Origin: Chionis minor | Taxonomy: Eukaryota; Chordata; Aves; Charadriiformes; Chionididae | Length of the DNA: 64,000 nt | Direction of reading: 5' to 3' | Assembly: GCA_013398295.1 (NCBI GenBank) | Contig: VZSF01004764.1 | Coordinates: forward strand, 496,001-560,000 | Part shown: positions 26,601 to 41,600 of the stretch, in pieces | Layout: every line of letters begins with the position of its first letter | How positions within the stretch are numbered: position 1 is the first letter of the stretch | Translations under genes and position numbers: made by a program | Notes under the pieces: model-generated | The model's input: the letters and a program-made list of their open reading frames with translations, nothing else | Told to the model about the DNA's origin: nothing | The model's database searches: none

Positions 26601-29600
26601 CAATTCCAGTTTTATTATTTGGCTAAACAAAACCAGTAAAATTTAAAAAAAACCCAACACCATAAGTAACTTGCTTTAAGTGTAAGTATGTTTTATACAT
26701 TCCACACTTAGAAGAAAATACATTCCAAAAGACACAAGATGTTAGAGATTCCCACTGTCAACCAATACCAAGGATAACCAAATAGGCAAGACTTTAGCCA
26801 AGTTATCCCAATAACTCCAAAAGAATGAAACCTAAACAGTCTTTCTATAGCCCACCCATTGTCTGCAAATATTTGGAATATGTCATAAAATTGCAAGCTA
26901 TGACTGAAATCTGGTTTTGAAAGTTTGCCATCAACCTTTTGAAGTCCTATAACAGAAAGCAAGGACAACAGACTGCCATGTCTCCTCTTTCTGTAGTATT
27001 TATTTTTATAGGGTTTTGTCTCAGATGTTAATTGTCTGTATGTTTCAAAGTTGGTTAAATTGCGTTCATCTAGTTCCCTGCAGCTTATCACAAATGCTGC
27101 ATCTAGGCTGATTATATCCTCATATTGAAACTGTCTACAACATGAAATACTGTTTGTATTTTTTCTCCTCCACAATGACGCACAACTTATTTTATATTAC
27201 ATATCCTCCAATAAAAAGACTTTCTTCAGGATTGACATCTCAAACTTGTTGGCAAGATGGTGATGATTTTAAAATAAGAACAATACTGACAGCATTTCTT
27301 AACTGGAGCTTAGACCAAAGTGACTGCATTTAGCATTTCTAAGCATTTGTCACATAAAAAAGGTAAAATCCATGTCAAGGAGTCTTAGGTAACAAAGAAA
27401 ATGTCAGTGTGGACAGCACCACCATTGCCATTAGAAAGACCTGTCCATGCATTTGCAGGAACAGTGATTTCCAAGTTTTTGGGGGCTCCTCCTGTTGTTA
27501 TTCACAACTCACTCTCCTCTACTTTTTGCTTCTCATTTGCATATTATGAGACACGCATATGATTTCTAAATGATTCATAGGAGCAGGTATCTTTTGACCT
27601 AGTGACTGGAAAATAAAGACCCACAGACTCATTACAAACAGAACGATAGTTTCTACCATTGTTCCAAAAAGGGGCGATCAGCATTAGCCCTGATATGAGT
27701 GTTTGCCTTTAAAGTAGTGTCAGGACTAGAAAAAGTCAAGGAATTCTGCTAAGTCAAAAAAAAAAAAAAAAGACCCAACATTTTTTCCTGTGAAACTTCA
27801 TGGGAGGAGGAAGAGAGGAATAAGTGGTTTTCCACACTGAACAAAGACAAATGAAAAGCCCAGAAACATTACATGATCAAATTTCAAACTGATGTTTTCA
27901 AATAAAAAGTTCTGGAAAGCATAAGGAAGAAGCTGAAACAAAACACACCTGAAAAAAGAACTTACAAAAATAAGGAACACAAACTCTCTACTCAGATGAA
28001 TGGAAAAAGCCAGGAGCTGCACGGTAGGTGTTAGCCGCATGTTCATCCCAAATGCAAGTAAGAATGCCTTTTTTGCTAAAATCTCCAGATTTTGCTAAAA
28101 TCTCTGCACATTCTCAAACAAAAAATACCGGCTTTTCTGCCTAAACATTAAATCCAAACTGAGTTGTAGTCCTTACAATATTTCATAACCTGTAGTCTTT
28201 ATTGGCAATAAAAGATGTCATTACTAAGCCTAGAGTCTGAGAAAAGCTTAAATTCAGGATGGAATTAAAAATCTGCCAGTTGTGCTGAAATCCATATAGC
28301 ATTACAGTCTGCTAGCAATCTGACATAAATGGTGAAAGTCAACACCTACTTTCAAAGCTGTGACCACTGTCCCCTACATGAAGCAATGCATAACTTGAAC
28401 ATGGGTTATTACTTCATGTGATTATTTTTTTCCTCACAAAAAATCACACCACATTATTTCCTTAAAAAGTAAGCAAAAATAAGTTAAGTTACATTAACTT
28501 CTAACTGAAAAGATAAAGTAAAAGCAACATTCATAGAGAAACTTTATTCTTTAACAAAGAGAAAGCTCTGACTAAGTGAAGAGACTGGAATAAATACTGG
28601 ATAAAGAATAGAATGTGGAACTCTGCAACGGCTAAAAGATATTGCCATCTATTAGCTGTTTTGTAGTTCACCAGAAATTTGGTCCAGAACTTAAGGCGGA
28701 AAGTGTTTTAAGACACAGTTTGCATAAATAAACTTCTCATCTTCATTTCTAAAATAAATTGAAAGGGCACAAGAAAAACAACCCCTGTCAATCTTACCTG
28801 GTTGTTCTTGTCCATCAGTTGGTTGATAGTTTCGTTTTGTTTTTCCACCTCACGATCCAGTTTCTTACATTTCAGCTTCCACTGGCGGATGGTTTCCTGT
28901 GCTCTCACCTTCAAATCTTCTCTTTTTTTCTCAGTCTCCAGCCTGAGTGCTTCTGAATGCTTGAATTCAGTGAGGTACCGTTCTGCTTCCTTGGTACTCT
29001 CTTCAACCTGTTGAGCTAACTCCGCAGACTGGCGTTCAGTTTGTCTGCGTCCATTCTCACAAGCCTTGTAGCAACTCTGTATCTCCTTTAGCTGGTCCAG
29101 CATTTTTTCCTGCTGCTTCTCCCTGTTTTCCAGGTCAGATGTTAACACCTGGAATCATCATAGCAAAATATGAAAATTGCAACTCTAAAGATATACAAGA
29201 TGAAACCTTATCAAACAACATACAGCAAAGTTAAATCACATTTCTATCTAAAATATGAATAGCATGGAAGATCTCCTTGATTACCAGAGAAAGCCTTGTT
29301 AGGCCACAGAATGTTCCCCCTCTGCAATGGTAAAGAATTTCAAAGCAAGATATAAAATATATGGTTACTCTATCCTGTATTTTACTTTCCGCATTTGTTC
29401 CTCTTCTGGTTGTTCTTGTTATTATTTATACTTCAAATTTGAGAAGAAATCATTGCCCAGGATCCTCCTATGTTACACACTAGACAAATAAGGAATAAAG
29501 CAAACAGTAAGATGTAAGGAGATGAATATAAACAGAGAGGAAAAAAAAAAATAGGCAAGGAAAGAACAGCATTCACCACAACGAAGGTAATCTATAGTAT

Positions 29601-32600
29601 ATGAGCTAATTGTTACCGAGTTTTATTCTGGTTGCTTTTATGGAAGCAACATGCTGAATAAGGGTATTTTCAGAAGCACTGATAAATACAGAGAGAATAC
29701 AGCAGCTTGCTAGATGTTTCTAGAACAAAGTGCAAAGATATTTGAAAATGTAGCAAGCATGTTGGAGCCAATATTAGTTGACCTTTCAATACTGAATGAA
29801 ATTGAAACCACACATTTCAAAAGTAACAAGCCTTGGCCGTCTCGAATCTGATGATATTTCTTAGGACAGTCTCATAAGCAAGTCAGGCAAAACGTTCTCC
29901 ATATACCTTCTGCAAGTGCATATTCAGAAACCAGTGATTGAAGCTTCACTAGTAAAAGTGAGCTTTATTAAGATCCTCACATAAATTTTCACATTAGTAT
30001 TCTGTATTTCAGGCCTATTTAGAATGCCTTCATACCATTCAGTATTTTCATTAATGATTTAGTTGAATTTAATAGGCCTGCTCTATAGCCAGTCAAATAT
30101 ATTATCAAGCTTCAAGGAGAATGGAAATGCTCTGTAGAAGAGGATTAGATTTCAGAACAACTGAAACAAATTGGAGATGTCATTTGAAATAAACAGGGTG
30201 CAATTCAGAAGGGACAAGGGAAAAATACTTTGCCTAGGAAGGAATAACCGACTTTACAGATGCACATAGAATGACTATTTAGACCCAAGTCCTTCCACAA
30301 GGTTAGGGGGGTGAGGGGGTTGCCTGCGTTTGTTGGTTGGGTTTGTCTTTGTGGGTTTGCTGGGCCTGGTTTCCTCCCCACCCACCCCCCCCCCAAACCT
30401 AGCTGCTACCTCCTGGGAGGCAATAAATTGTACCAGTCTTTTCAGGATAGCATTTGCTGTCCTGGAAAGATTACATGTGCACTCTTTCATGTGACAGACC
30501 ATGATACTGCCAGAAAATACAGACAGGAATGGACTTAGACTACAGACAAGAACAATCAGTCCAGCTTGCTACTCATACACATGATGCAAAATAGAAGTAG
30601 GATTATCCACTAGACAATCAGTTGCTCACCTGTAGGATGAATATTCCTGCTCTAGACACAACTGAGATATAGGTAATAAAACAATAGGTAAACATATTAC
30701 AGAATAGTCAGGAGTACATCGTACACAGGTGACAAAATGACAATAGGGAAGTCTTTCTAGATTTACAGTTCTATACATTAGAGGAAACCCAGGTATGTTC
30801 TGCTGCACTATTATTTAAACATGCATTTCCAAGCTCATCAGGCAAAATGACCAGGTCTAACCTTGTAAAAAGTCTCAATTCATAAGACAAAATAATCAAT
30901 GAAAAAACCTCACAAGCTACAACTAACAAAATTTTATAAAAAAAGAGTTTAATTTCAAATGAAAACAGATTACAATACTTCTTTAAAGGTAAGGATTTAG
31001 ATTCTGAATGTAGCAGAAGTTAGAAATATAGTCATAAAACAGTCAGACATTACATTTACCCTTTCATAGATTTTCTAAAATGGGTCATCATTACTTCAGA
31101 GCCATGTGATTACACATGCTATTACGACTTCCCATTTCACATCTTTCTGGAGACACTATAGAGGATGTCAGCCTAAACTGATGTACTATTCAACTCTGCG
31201 TCCTGTAAAAATAGTTATTTATGTGTAATTCCCCCAGAGAACACAGTTCATTAACACAACTATAGTTCCCACAGACTTTTTAATGAAATACGAGTCTAAG
31301 CTTAAAACACAGAAAACAACGTTCAATTAATTGTAAACACTCATTTCACTATGTAGAAGCAAATCTTAATCTCCGATTTATTGATTTACAGTAAAAAAAA
31401 AAATAGGAACACTTGTTTTAGATGTTTATCTTGAAGCACAACTAATTTATCATAAGCTGTTTGCATGAAGAGGAAAAGTGAACTTTGACATGAATGTACC
31501 AACATAAATGTGAATTTTAATGTTTTATTTTTAAAATTCTTGAAAATAAGATAGAACTTTGCAAACAGTTTGTGCTTTGCTTAGAAAAGTTAAGCAAGCA
31601 CAGACCCAAAACAGATGAAGTCAGCTGGAAAATAGCTACATAGCATATCAACATTCCATGCAGCTTTCCCTGTAAAGCAAGGGGATAGAGAAACAGTTGG
31701 GTCTCCACAGTCTTTGTTTTTATGGTATCATAACAAGGGTCCCAAATGTACTGACCTGTTCTTTGGAATTCCTATTTGACATATAACAAACATATATGTA
31801 TCTGTATGTTAACATGTATGCAATTCTCAAAATTCTGTCTGATCCATAAGGGCTTGCCCTACTGGTATTTAGAACATTAGATAAGCAACTTTTCAGACAT
31901 GGGCTGTCATAAAAATAAGAGAGCAAACTAATCTGGTATGAAATCATATTTATCATCTGTACACACAGAGAGATAGGTTTCCCAGAAAGAAGAAAGCCTC
32001 TTTCCAGGTATGGTGTATGCATACATTCACACAAGGAGAACAGACATACAGAGGCACTATTTGTTAGAGATTTTTTTTGCTTCAGCATCTGTAAAAGCAC
32101 ACCAAAAACCTCACTGTTCATGTACAGAGCTTAAGTGTCTATAAAAACAAAGATTATCGTCCTGCCTTTTGGTTCCTTGGAAAAGAAACACAGTCACAAT
32201 TTCTAGGCATTATGAGAAAGAAGCAGGATGACCAACTGTTTCCAATTTTTAAAATAACATTTCTAGCAGAACAGTTACAGACAAGTAATCTCTGCCATTT
32301 GTCATTACCTACCTGGACATGCCAACATTGTGGTTGATTTGAAGCAACCCTTTACAACAATCAACATCTAGAGTTCATCAAAACCATCTTAAAGGACACA
32401 GTTTTCATTTAATGATTGGAGATAACAATCAACTGGGTCAGTAGAGCAGACTTTGCTAAATACGATACCCCTTTCAGACAAACACTGCTCAGAAAAAGAC
32501 TGAGTACTAGCTTTTGTGGGATTGTACTATCAACAGATAGTAAATAGTTAATACAACACATGAAACAAGTTACATTACCACATATTTTTAATATCTAATT

Positions 32601-35600
32601 TTGATTTTATGAGAATTAAAATTGTTTTGATAGTAAAACAATTGTGCAAATTACTGTTGTCATTGGAAAAACATTGTAGTTGGCAGTGGTGGACTGTGAA
32701 AGTACAACCTTGCAGTTTCGTTTCATAAGGATGATCTTATAAACTTAAGCTTTTAATTTCTTTCTAAACAATCTTCACAACTAAAAGTAACAGATAATTA
32801 AGCTAGATGCATAGCATCGTATTCTTCAATTTTAGTGTCTTTTCAAAACACATTAAATTTAATATATTAAAATTTTATAAAATGTAAGTATGATGTGCCT
32901 ATTGTCCAGAAGTTTGTCAAGACCTTGTCTTGAAAGCTACTTATTTTCTCTTAAAATAACAAAGTATATTGCATAGAATGTTTATATCTGCATCCTACTA
33001 TGGATGCATATATGTTCAGTCTTGAATATTAAAATAATAACACCTGCAGTAAGTAGGTACTCCTGCTTCCCCATCATGTTTTATATCATTTGCATACAGA
33101 CATCTCTAGGAGTCTCAATCCTAAATTTCTCTTAAGCCTTTTAGTCCTTGTTTTCCTCTCAGTCACAGAATCTCAGTTGCAAAGGGCATTAAATATGCAG
33201 GCAGACAACACATCATAAAATGTTATCATTAATGTAAGTCACATAGGTTGACTGTTTCCTTTGCAAAGCTGTTTGCATGCACATCCTACCGCAGCCATGG
33301 CCAGAGCAGTACTGAATACAAGTTCCACAGAGGCTGACACTCAAATGGGGGCTGGCCAGACACTGTGCAGACCTATTCTGGTATTATAATCAAGCATTGT
33401 ACCCCAAGGGTTTTGTGATTTTTTGTTTGTTTGGTTGGTTCTTTTGTTGGTTTGTTTGGGAGGTTGGTTGGTTTTGTTCATGAGCATTGAGGGTGAAATA
33501 CTGTGCTAGCTGTAGAAAAGGATTTGCCCTTCATTAGGATGCCACAGCATACAGAAGATAAGTGCCACTAAAAGAAAAATAAATGAAAAACCTAACACAA
33601 CAAATGTAAGTTTGCTCTCAGCCTCCAGAGTTGCAGAACTTGAAGGAACTGGTCAAAGAGAAACATCAGTCCTTACCACAGACTACACCTTAAATCCACT
33701 TCCCAAATCTGTTACAGTGCCCAGAGTCCTCTTAGTGCTAGAGAAGTTGGAATTATCATAGATCTCAGTCTCCATCATTTTTTTGGGAACGTGTTTAAAC
33801 TTAGTGCTTAAAGTTGTCTTTTAATTTTCACATTCTTATCTTGGAATTCCCCTTCTACGTAATTCAGAATGTAAATATTTTAAGGATTTCTACAAGACAG
33901 GAATATACAGATGGGGCAGGTTTGGGGTTTTTTGTTTGGTTGCTTGGGGTTTTTTAAGTATTCATAAAATTTTCTCCTCGGTTGTGACTGTAGTAAACAA
34001 GAATGAGATCATCTAAGAGAAAGGGCAAGCAATGTCAGGAGGTTGCACTTCTTAGGAAGAAAAGAAAAAAATCATCTTCCTTGGACATCTGAGTTTCTCT
34101 ACCAAGTAGCAAATTACTAAACAGCTATGATTCAAAAAAAAAAATTCTACGCAGATGCAAAATGCTGCCTTTATAGACTAAGACTCCAGATTCCAAGGAG
34201 CATGTGTACCAAAGTGTCTTTGGTAGCTGAAGTTCAGTCACTCAGAAAACTCAGTGAGCTGTTCTGGATGCAACAGAAGCATGACGATATTCTGTGACAT
34301 ACATTACAACAGTATGGACGTTCTCCTGACAGAAGGAAGCCAGAATATTCAGAACAGTTCATTGTTAAAATGTATCACATATAGGTACAGCCATTGTTAG
34401 CATGCTTTGCACTGTGGTTACTATGGAAAATCCTGACTGCAGCATGTTGTATCTGCTCAGTCTTTACACAACACAATTCTAGGTCCCAATTTTTCTAATG
34501 GGATTAATTTTATTGCTGCATTTTCATAGTTCCACTGCTAACATAAACAAGGGGAAGGTATTAGAATACTCATGTCAAATAATTTGCTACCAACATAACA
34601 TCAAATACTCTCCTGGTTTTGATATATGAAGATTTCTATGGAAGAGAAATATGTTCACGACACTTCAAAAATGTCATTAAGATTAGTTACTAAATACCAG
34701 GGTACAGCACATTAATGCTCTAGAGATCCGAATGCAAGTAGTATTTTCAAAACCGATTAAAATTTGTATCGGCCCTCATACTGCAACCACACCACAGCCA
34801 TCCCAATTGTCAGGCTCAGGCTAGAGATGACACAAAGCAGAGGCAATTAACAACCTCAAAAACAGAGGCAACATTTGCCCCAAGTAAAACAGTTCTGCAC
34901 CTAGTTTTCTGCATATGCAACATCCTCATGTATATAGTCTAGCTTTCAACTTTCATCAGAAACTGGAGGCAGAGAAAGAGGCCAACATTTTCCAGTTAAT
35001 AACCTAGTTATTTATGTGAAGTGTAAACTAATCACCTCAGGCACTGAACATGCAACTGCCACTTTTTTAGTAACTCATGTAGTTTGAACTTCCTAGTCCG
35101 TAGCTTGACTACACATACCATACTTTTGACCTGCATTTTCAACACCTAATTAAAAATAACATCACCATGAACTGCAAAAAACCAAAATTCATTCAAGGTA
35201 TAGAAACCACATCAGTTTATTCAGCACAACATTCCTTAAAACTTTTGTGAACATCTAAAATGCAAGTGAGGATCACTCATTTGCTACAATTTAGAGAACT
35301 AAAGCCTTCTATCAGTTATGTGCAAGCATTCTATACTGATAAGAAAATGAGAAACCCACAGTTCACCCCAACATACTCATTACGTTAGTGACCTAAAGTA
35401 GATCTATATGTATTTTTCTCTCTCCTCTCTTTTTTCTGACCTGTATCTCAGCAATGCAGTCACAATCTTACTGCTTGTACACTTTTCAACAATGCTATCC
35501 AAATCATGCGCCCAATTATTTCTCTTAGTAATTTTTCCTGAATGCAGACCTCAAATCTTAATTTGTTCATCACAATCTGATCTGCGTCTCTTGTTAATCA

Positions 35601-38600
35601 TATCGCATCTAACCCCCAAGAACCATTAATCCAGAAGGTTTAGATTTTTCATGGACACAAATTCTGTGAATTGAGTAATCAAAGATGCATACATTCAATC
35701 AGTCAAGAAGTGTATTCATTCAGTAAAAGGTGTATTACACAAAATCAATTTCTTAAAGTGACGTCTTCTCTGTATTTTTCCAAAGCTCGAATTGCTACTC
35801 ATTCTGACAGGTAATAGTTTATGTAAATATACAATACAACTAAAACACCAGGGGGTTTTGTGGGATTTTTTTTTTTGGATGTTTTTGGGGGTTTGTTTTG
35901 GGTTTTTTTAAGATCGATATGTGATTTTAGACAAACTTTATCAAGGTGAATAGCATCTGCATATTTTAAATCTAACTGTAGCACTATTTCAGCATTTGAA
36001 CTCCACTGACATGACAATATAGGCTGGTCTGCAAAGGTATTGATTTTTCTTATGGTGTAAGACTATCTCTTTAAATTTAGAAAAGTGTTACTTCTTGATT
36101 TTCAGATATCATAATCGGCTCATATAATGAAAATTGGCTACCAGTTTCATCTTTAGAGGATGAAAAAGCCATAAAATGAATTTTAATGAGGATACGATTG
36201 TCATCAATCTTCATAAGACTGCAAGACTTATATTACTGAAAAATTATAATCTTAAACAAACAAGTCAATAACTTTCTCTTAGAAAGTTTGAAATATTTTA
36301 ACAAACCAACTGTCTGCTGTCACACTCTACTGGACAACACAGATAACACTACTTTGACCTAATTAGAATGAGAAGTAGTTAGTAAATCAAACAATTCCAC
36401 AAACATGAGAGTCTAAAAATGCTTGCAGAAAAACTAAGGTATTACCTCTTTATAATTTGTGTACTTTATTTCTTAGCCATAATAGTAAGGTCATAATAGT
36501 CATCCATAACGGTACTATATTTATATAGTTCAATACAGAAAAACATATTTAAGATAGATGCATGTATTTGTAAGATCTTACAGAAGCATCCTCAGCTAAA
36601 CTACAGCAACTGAAGTCAAAATTTGCTCTATTAAATTTAAAAATTAATTTGACTCACTTCTAAATATGAGTTTAAGAATGAGATTATAATTTTTTTCACC
36701 CTCTCCATTTTACATCATATTGTGAGTTTACGGCAACTGTCGGGGACTAGATGTACAACACACACAAATGAAATTGCTGAAAACAACAGCATTTAAATAA
36801 ATCAAAAGAAATTTCTACTATCACATGTACACCAGAGGCAAGTGCAGTTACACCCTCCCCACTAACCAAAGATAAATTACACTCAAGTCAAACATGACTG
36901 GTCACTTCCAACTGAGAATCAGACTATCTGATAGGAGCAGCTGTTAGAACAGGCTTGACAAAATGCTTTGTTAGTCCATAAGTTTAGAAATTCACATCCT
37001 TGCATTCCTTGATGTCCAACTAAAAGAAAAACAGACTAGCTATTTTCCTGTTACTGCCTCTGTAGGAGAATGGTAGTGGGAAGTAGATAAGAAGTACAAA
37101 GTATTTTCTGTTGAGATAATCAGGGAAGTGAAAAATTTCTAAGTCAGAGCAGTGACAATGACTCTGACTGAGCACTTGCCCATCAGTATTTTCACAGAGC
37201 AGGAAATTAGTATTAGAACATCGTTCTGACCCTCAAGAAAGCATGTTCTACAAGCAGAATTTTTTTTTAAAAAAATGGTTTTCTATGGGTTTTTATCCCA
37301 ATAACTCCTGCCACCAAAGTAACTGGAATTCCTCAGGCCCCCAAAACCAAAACCCCGCCATGTTTCAGGTTAGCCTGGAGCTGTATTTGCCAGCTAGAAT
37401 GCACATGCTGATGGCCATCAGCAAATGACTCCTGCTTGCCTTATCCTCTACAGGAGCACTTTAGGTCTTTTTAAATCTGTTCCATGACCAATTTTCATAA
37501 AGCATGTAGGAACTTATTTGGAGACTTCAATTCTTTCCAAATGTAATTTAATGTATTAGTTTGATTTAAATCAGGACAGAAGCTGACAAAGGAACACAGC
37601 AGCAGAAGTAAACTGAACAGTTTAGTCCTCTAAATCCATGAAAAGACAAAAAAAAAAATCCTACTTTTGAATTGCCAAAGTGACAAAACACTATTCCAAA
37701 GAAAAGTACCTTAATTCAACAAATAAACACAAAATACAAAACCCCTGGCTTACTGAATGCCCCAATACAAGTACAACAAACGTTAGGTATTTGACTAATG
37801 AAATCCTGCACAGGGTTTTGAAAATATCCTTATTTATCCCGACAGTCATGAAAAACAGTAGAAAACAGTTACTGTTCTGGTATCTTACTCCAATGACAAA
37901 TCTAGACAAGGTCCAAAAAGTACAGAAAACTCCTGTCATAAATAAAAAGGCTACCGCCTCCTTATATCTCATTTTGTGTTCAAGATAAAAGTCTTCTAGC
38001 TAAAATTCCAGTGTCAGAGACTGCAGTTATTCTTTTCACAGAGAATAACTTTAAACAGTCTGTGTTTACCAGAAATAAGAATGCAAATCCTAAATCCTAA
38101 TAATTAATTATTATACTGCATCTAATTGCTAAAAAAAAAAAAAGAGCAGTTACGATCTATTTTTGTTACTCTACTACACCCTCTCATAGAACAAGGTATC
38201 CCAGTTTACTTAAACTTTAGTTCTGAAGCATGATGGAATGGGAAATAAGGAAGTAAATAGTAACTTATAGAAGTAATTCCAGAAACCATTATTAATGGTT
38301 AGACATAAGGGTCTGACAAAATCAGATCACCTTTTCTCTGCACATGGGAAAGAAGTAATCCAAACCATGAATTCATGGGCAATAGCAAACACTTTTTTTG
38401 GTTTATTAAGAACATGTGAGAGAAAACCCTCTGCAAACTCAGATCACCTTTCAAAGTTATTTATAGAACACACCAAGAAGAGCATGGCAGTTACTCTTAG
38501 TTTTAAAGGTTAGTCCCTAATCTGGCATATCACCTACCTTAAACATATAGGAAATTATTACAAAATCAAAAAAACCAACAAAAATACAACTTACCTGTAT

Positions 38601-41600
38601 GTGCATTGCAAGCTGTGCTTTCTCCTTGTCCTTAAGCTCTATGCATCTCTTTAGCTCTTCTACCTCTGACATTACAGCATTATGACTCAGCTTTGCTTTA
38701 AGCTCCAAAATATGTTTCTCCAATTCTTGCTTCTCTCTCTCATATCTTTCAACTACTATAAAACAGTAAGAACAGAACAATAAGCCCAGCAGAAACACCA
38801 ACTTGTGTTAAATTATTGTTTTTTCTCATTTCTTGTGCCAGTTTTCTCCTCTACTTGAGACTATTCTACAACTACTGGTTTTGATCACAGCATCTGTGAA
38901 AAATGTCTATACCTAGATCATAACCTTTTACTGAATGAAACTGTTTACCGAGTCATTTTATGGGGGGTTCTCCATCTTTTTTCCCTTTTTTTAAAAAACC
39001 CAAAAACCCAACCCAGCCAATAAAATAAAATAGGACAGAAGCAACAGGAAATTTCTGGTATAAATGAAACTTGGCCACAAACATCAAGGCCAAGATTTTA
39101 TCCCACCAGAGTACACCTCCTGATTTGGAAGTCACACTAACTGTGAATTTTATGTCTGAATCCTACAGCTACAATAAAAGTTCTTGATGAGAGTAAGCTG
39201 TAAATTTCCTCAACCAGAAATTCAAAGGTCTTTAGTCATAAACAACTAACAGAGGCAAAAAAAATAATCTCCATTTGTATTCTTCCCACACATCTTTAAA
39301 GAAACAGAAATAACACAGTAAGGAGAAACACAACTGCATAAGTTATAGAAATATATGTGTATATCTTTATAGCTCCAGTAGGGTTTTTTTAAATTTTCTT
39401 AATATTTTTACAAGAGTTTTGATTTATAATTATAAAACAAATGGAAAAATTAAAATATGCTTTCAATAACATGAAAGGCATATTGTTTCAAATAAATTAA
39501 CTTTTAAGCAGATACATTAACATGACTGGAGAAAAGCTATTAAAATAACTGGTTTGTGTTACATTTCTGAAGCTAAGCCATGTACAAAATCTAGCCATTT
39601 TCCTGTGCTCTGTATAAGATTTGTAAAACAGGGAGTCAGAGTCCTATTTTAATAATCAAGATAATTGTATGAAAATATAAAAAGAAGTCATTAACCAAAC
39701 CAATTAAATATTAATGGAGACACTGGACTTAGAGTCACTATTCCTCTATTATCTTGAGTAATACATTTCTGCGTTAATAAGGAGAAAGATAAAGACTTTC
39801 TCTAACGCCTTTTTGATTATGGTTGAAAAGTTTAAATACAGATAGATAACTAACAACGTAGCAAAACCTTGCTAAAGTGGTAATTTAATATGCAATTACA
39901 TCTTGAAATTGTTTGAAATATTTTTCTTCTAAATATAATTGTTCCATCTCTAAAATTCTAACATACTGCAAACAGAAGCCCTGACTGCATCATAATGGAA
40001 AATTTTCTCAACCCCTATGGAGCATGCCATTATCCCTTAAAAATTCTATCAGAAATTCATCTGTCTTATTAACCAGCTACGTAAATGACTTGTTATGATT
40101 TTCAGGATGGCACAATTTAAACTGCAAATAGACCAAATGTAAAATTTCAGAAAAATTATTATTTAAAAATATTTCAAATGTTTTTCTTGCATAAAAACAC
40201 TATCCACTTTGTTGAAATTGTCTCTAATAATCTTCATTTGTTTCAACCATGCAAATCACGGTACTTTATCCTAAATTTTAACTCTCATTGCTATTTATTT
40301 GTTAATATTCAGGTGCGAGTACATATTAACTTAAAAGCTGAGGAGTTAAATGGCTGTTTTTGTTCAAACAGTAGAAGAATTAGACTGAAACTCGAAGACA
40401 GAACTAACGTGTATGCTAACTAACCAACTTGCAGGCCTCTAGTGCAAAATTTGAGAGTTGTACCTGTTCTAATTCTCCTGTCATCATCTCGTACATCCTG
40501 GTAGCTCTGGCGGGGTGTAGCAACATGTGCAATTTGATGTTGCAACTCTACACGGTCGTCTTCTGCTCTCAAAAGTCTGGAACGCAGGTCCTCAATCTAA
40601 AACGCACGTACAAGTATCAAATGTTTAATGAAAGACAGAATGAAAGAGTGAATAACATACCTTTATTAAAAACTACAAAAACCAAAAAAAGAGGATATAC
40701 AAGTAATATTTATAAATAAGTCTCTCAAGAGTACTGCAGTTGGTAAACAAAAAGACAAGTTCCTTCCTAATTACAGGCCACAGAGTGATTATTCAAAATT
40801 AAAGGAAACGTTTTAGTTTGTATGTTTACCACGGATAAGCATTAATTTCTCTAGACCAAACAAAATGCTACCATTTTATACGTTGTAATTGTCTTTTTAC
40901 ATTGCTAGTGAAAATATTGCTAGTGAACAAATTTAATAAGCAATATATTTAAATTCTAATAATTAAAAATACTACTTATTCTTAAACATAAGGGCTTTTT
41001 ACATTTTTCCTTTCTATCCTATACAGTCTAGCACTTACAAAAATTACATTCTTTACAGGAAAATAAAGAAAATAGAAGTGAACGGAAAGAAAATAGCTCT
41101 AATTCATATCAGCCGTATGTGATATAGCACTACCTTTCATGTACTGTGAGTTAAATTCAAAACAGTAATACAGCCAACTCAAACTTCTGCTAGATACACA
41201 AGTCAGAAAACTAATGCTAACAGACAAGTATGCCAATTGATCCCTTCCTATTTATGTCATTCTATTTCCCCAGCTCCTCTGAAGGAAGGAAAGATTAGAA
41301 ATGTTTAGGAGAAAGGACAGTTTTCTAAAGACGTAATCCAGGTTCCTGCAACTTCTAGATATAATCATATGTGCCTCAATAGGTATTACTTAGAGCACAC
41401 TTTAGATACTTCTTCATGTGTTCGTTTTTTATATTTTTATCGCATTAGTATACAATACAGCAAATACTTCCAGGTCACCGGTTTATCTGAATTCACCAAT
41501 TATAGCATGAACTTTGCATAAGAATAATTACTAATATAGAAGTTGTTCTAAAGCATACTACAAAGGGCAGTTACAAAGAACATGCTTATATACTTAAAAA

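Larger units (their letters stand above)
25378..28797 (-). other. CEP128 intron between exons h and i (3.4 kb)
   Basis: This is intronic sequence holding a TTCTAAA-rich repeat at 25811-25860, an unexplained 155-codon minus-strand ORF at 26708-27175 and a two-copy repeat at 28071-28105. Nothing else is recognised. Confidence 0.85.
29149..38594 (-). other. CEP128 intron between exons g and h (9.4 kb)
   Basis: This is a large intron without a recognisable LINE or LTR. It has several G/T-rich tracts (30318-30368, 33408-33478, 33915-33956, 35850-35912) and a C-run with G-quadruplex potential at 30376-30394. I see no exon or RNA gene in it. Confidence 0.85.

Noticed and set aside
31720..32121. 133-codon minus-strand ORF
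   Set aside because: It has mixed, low-information composition, no domain, no splice signals and no compositional shift from the flanking intron.
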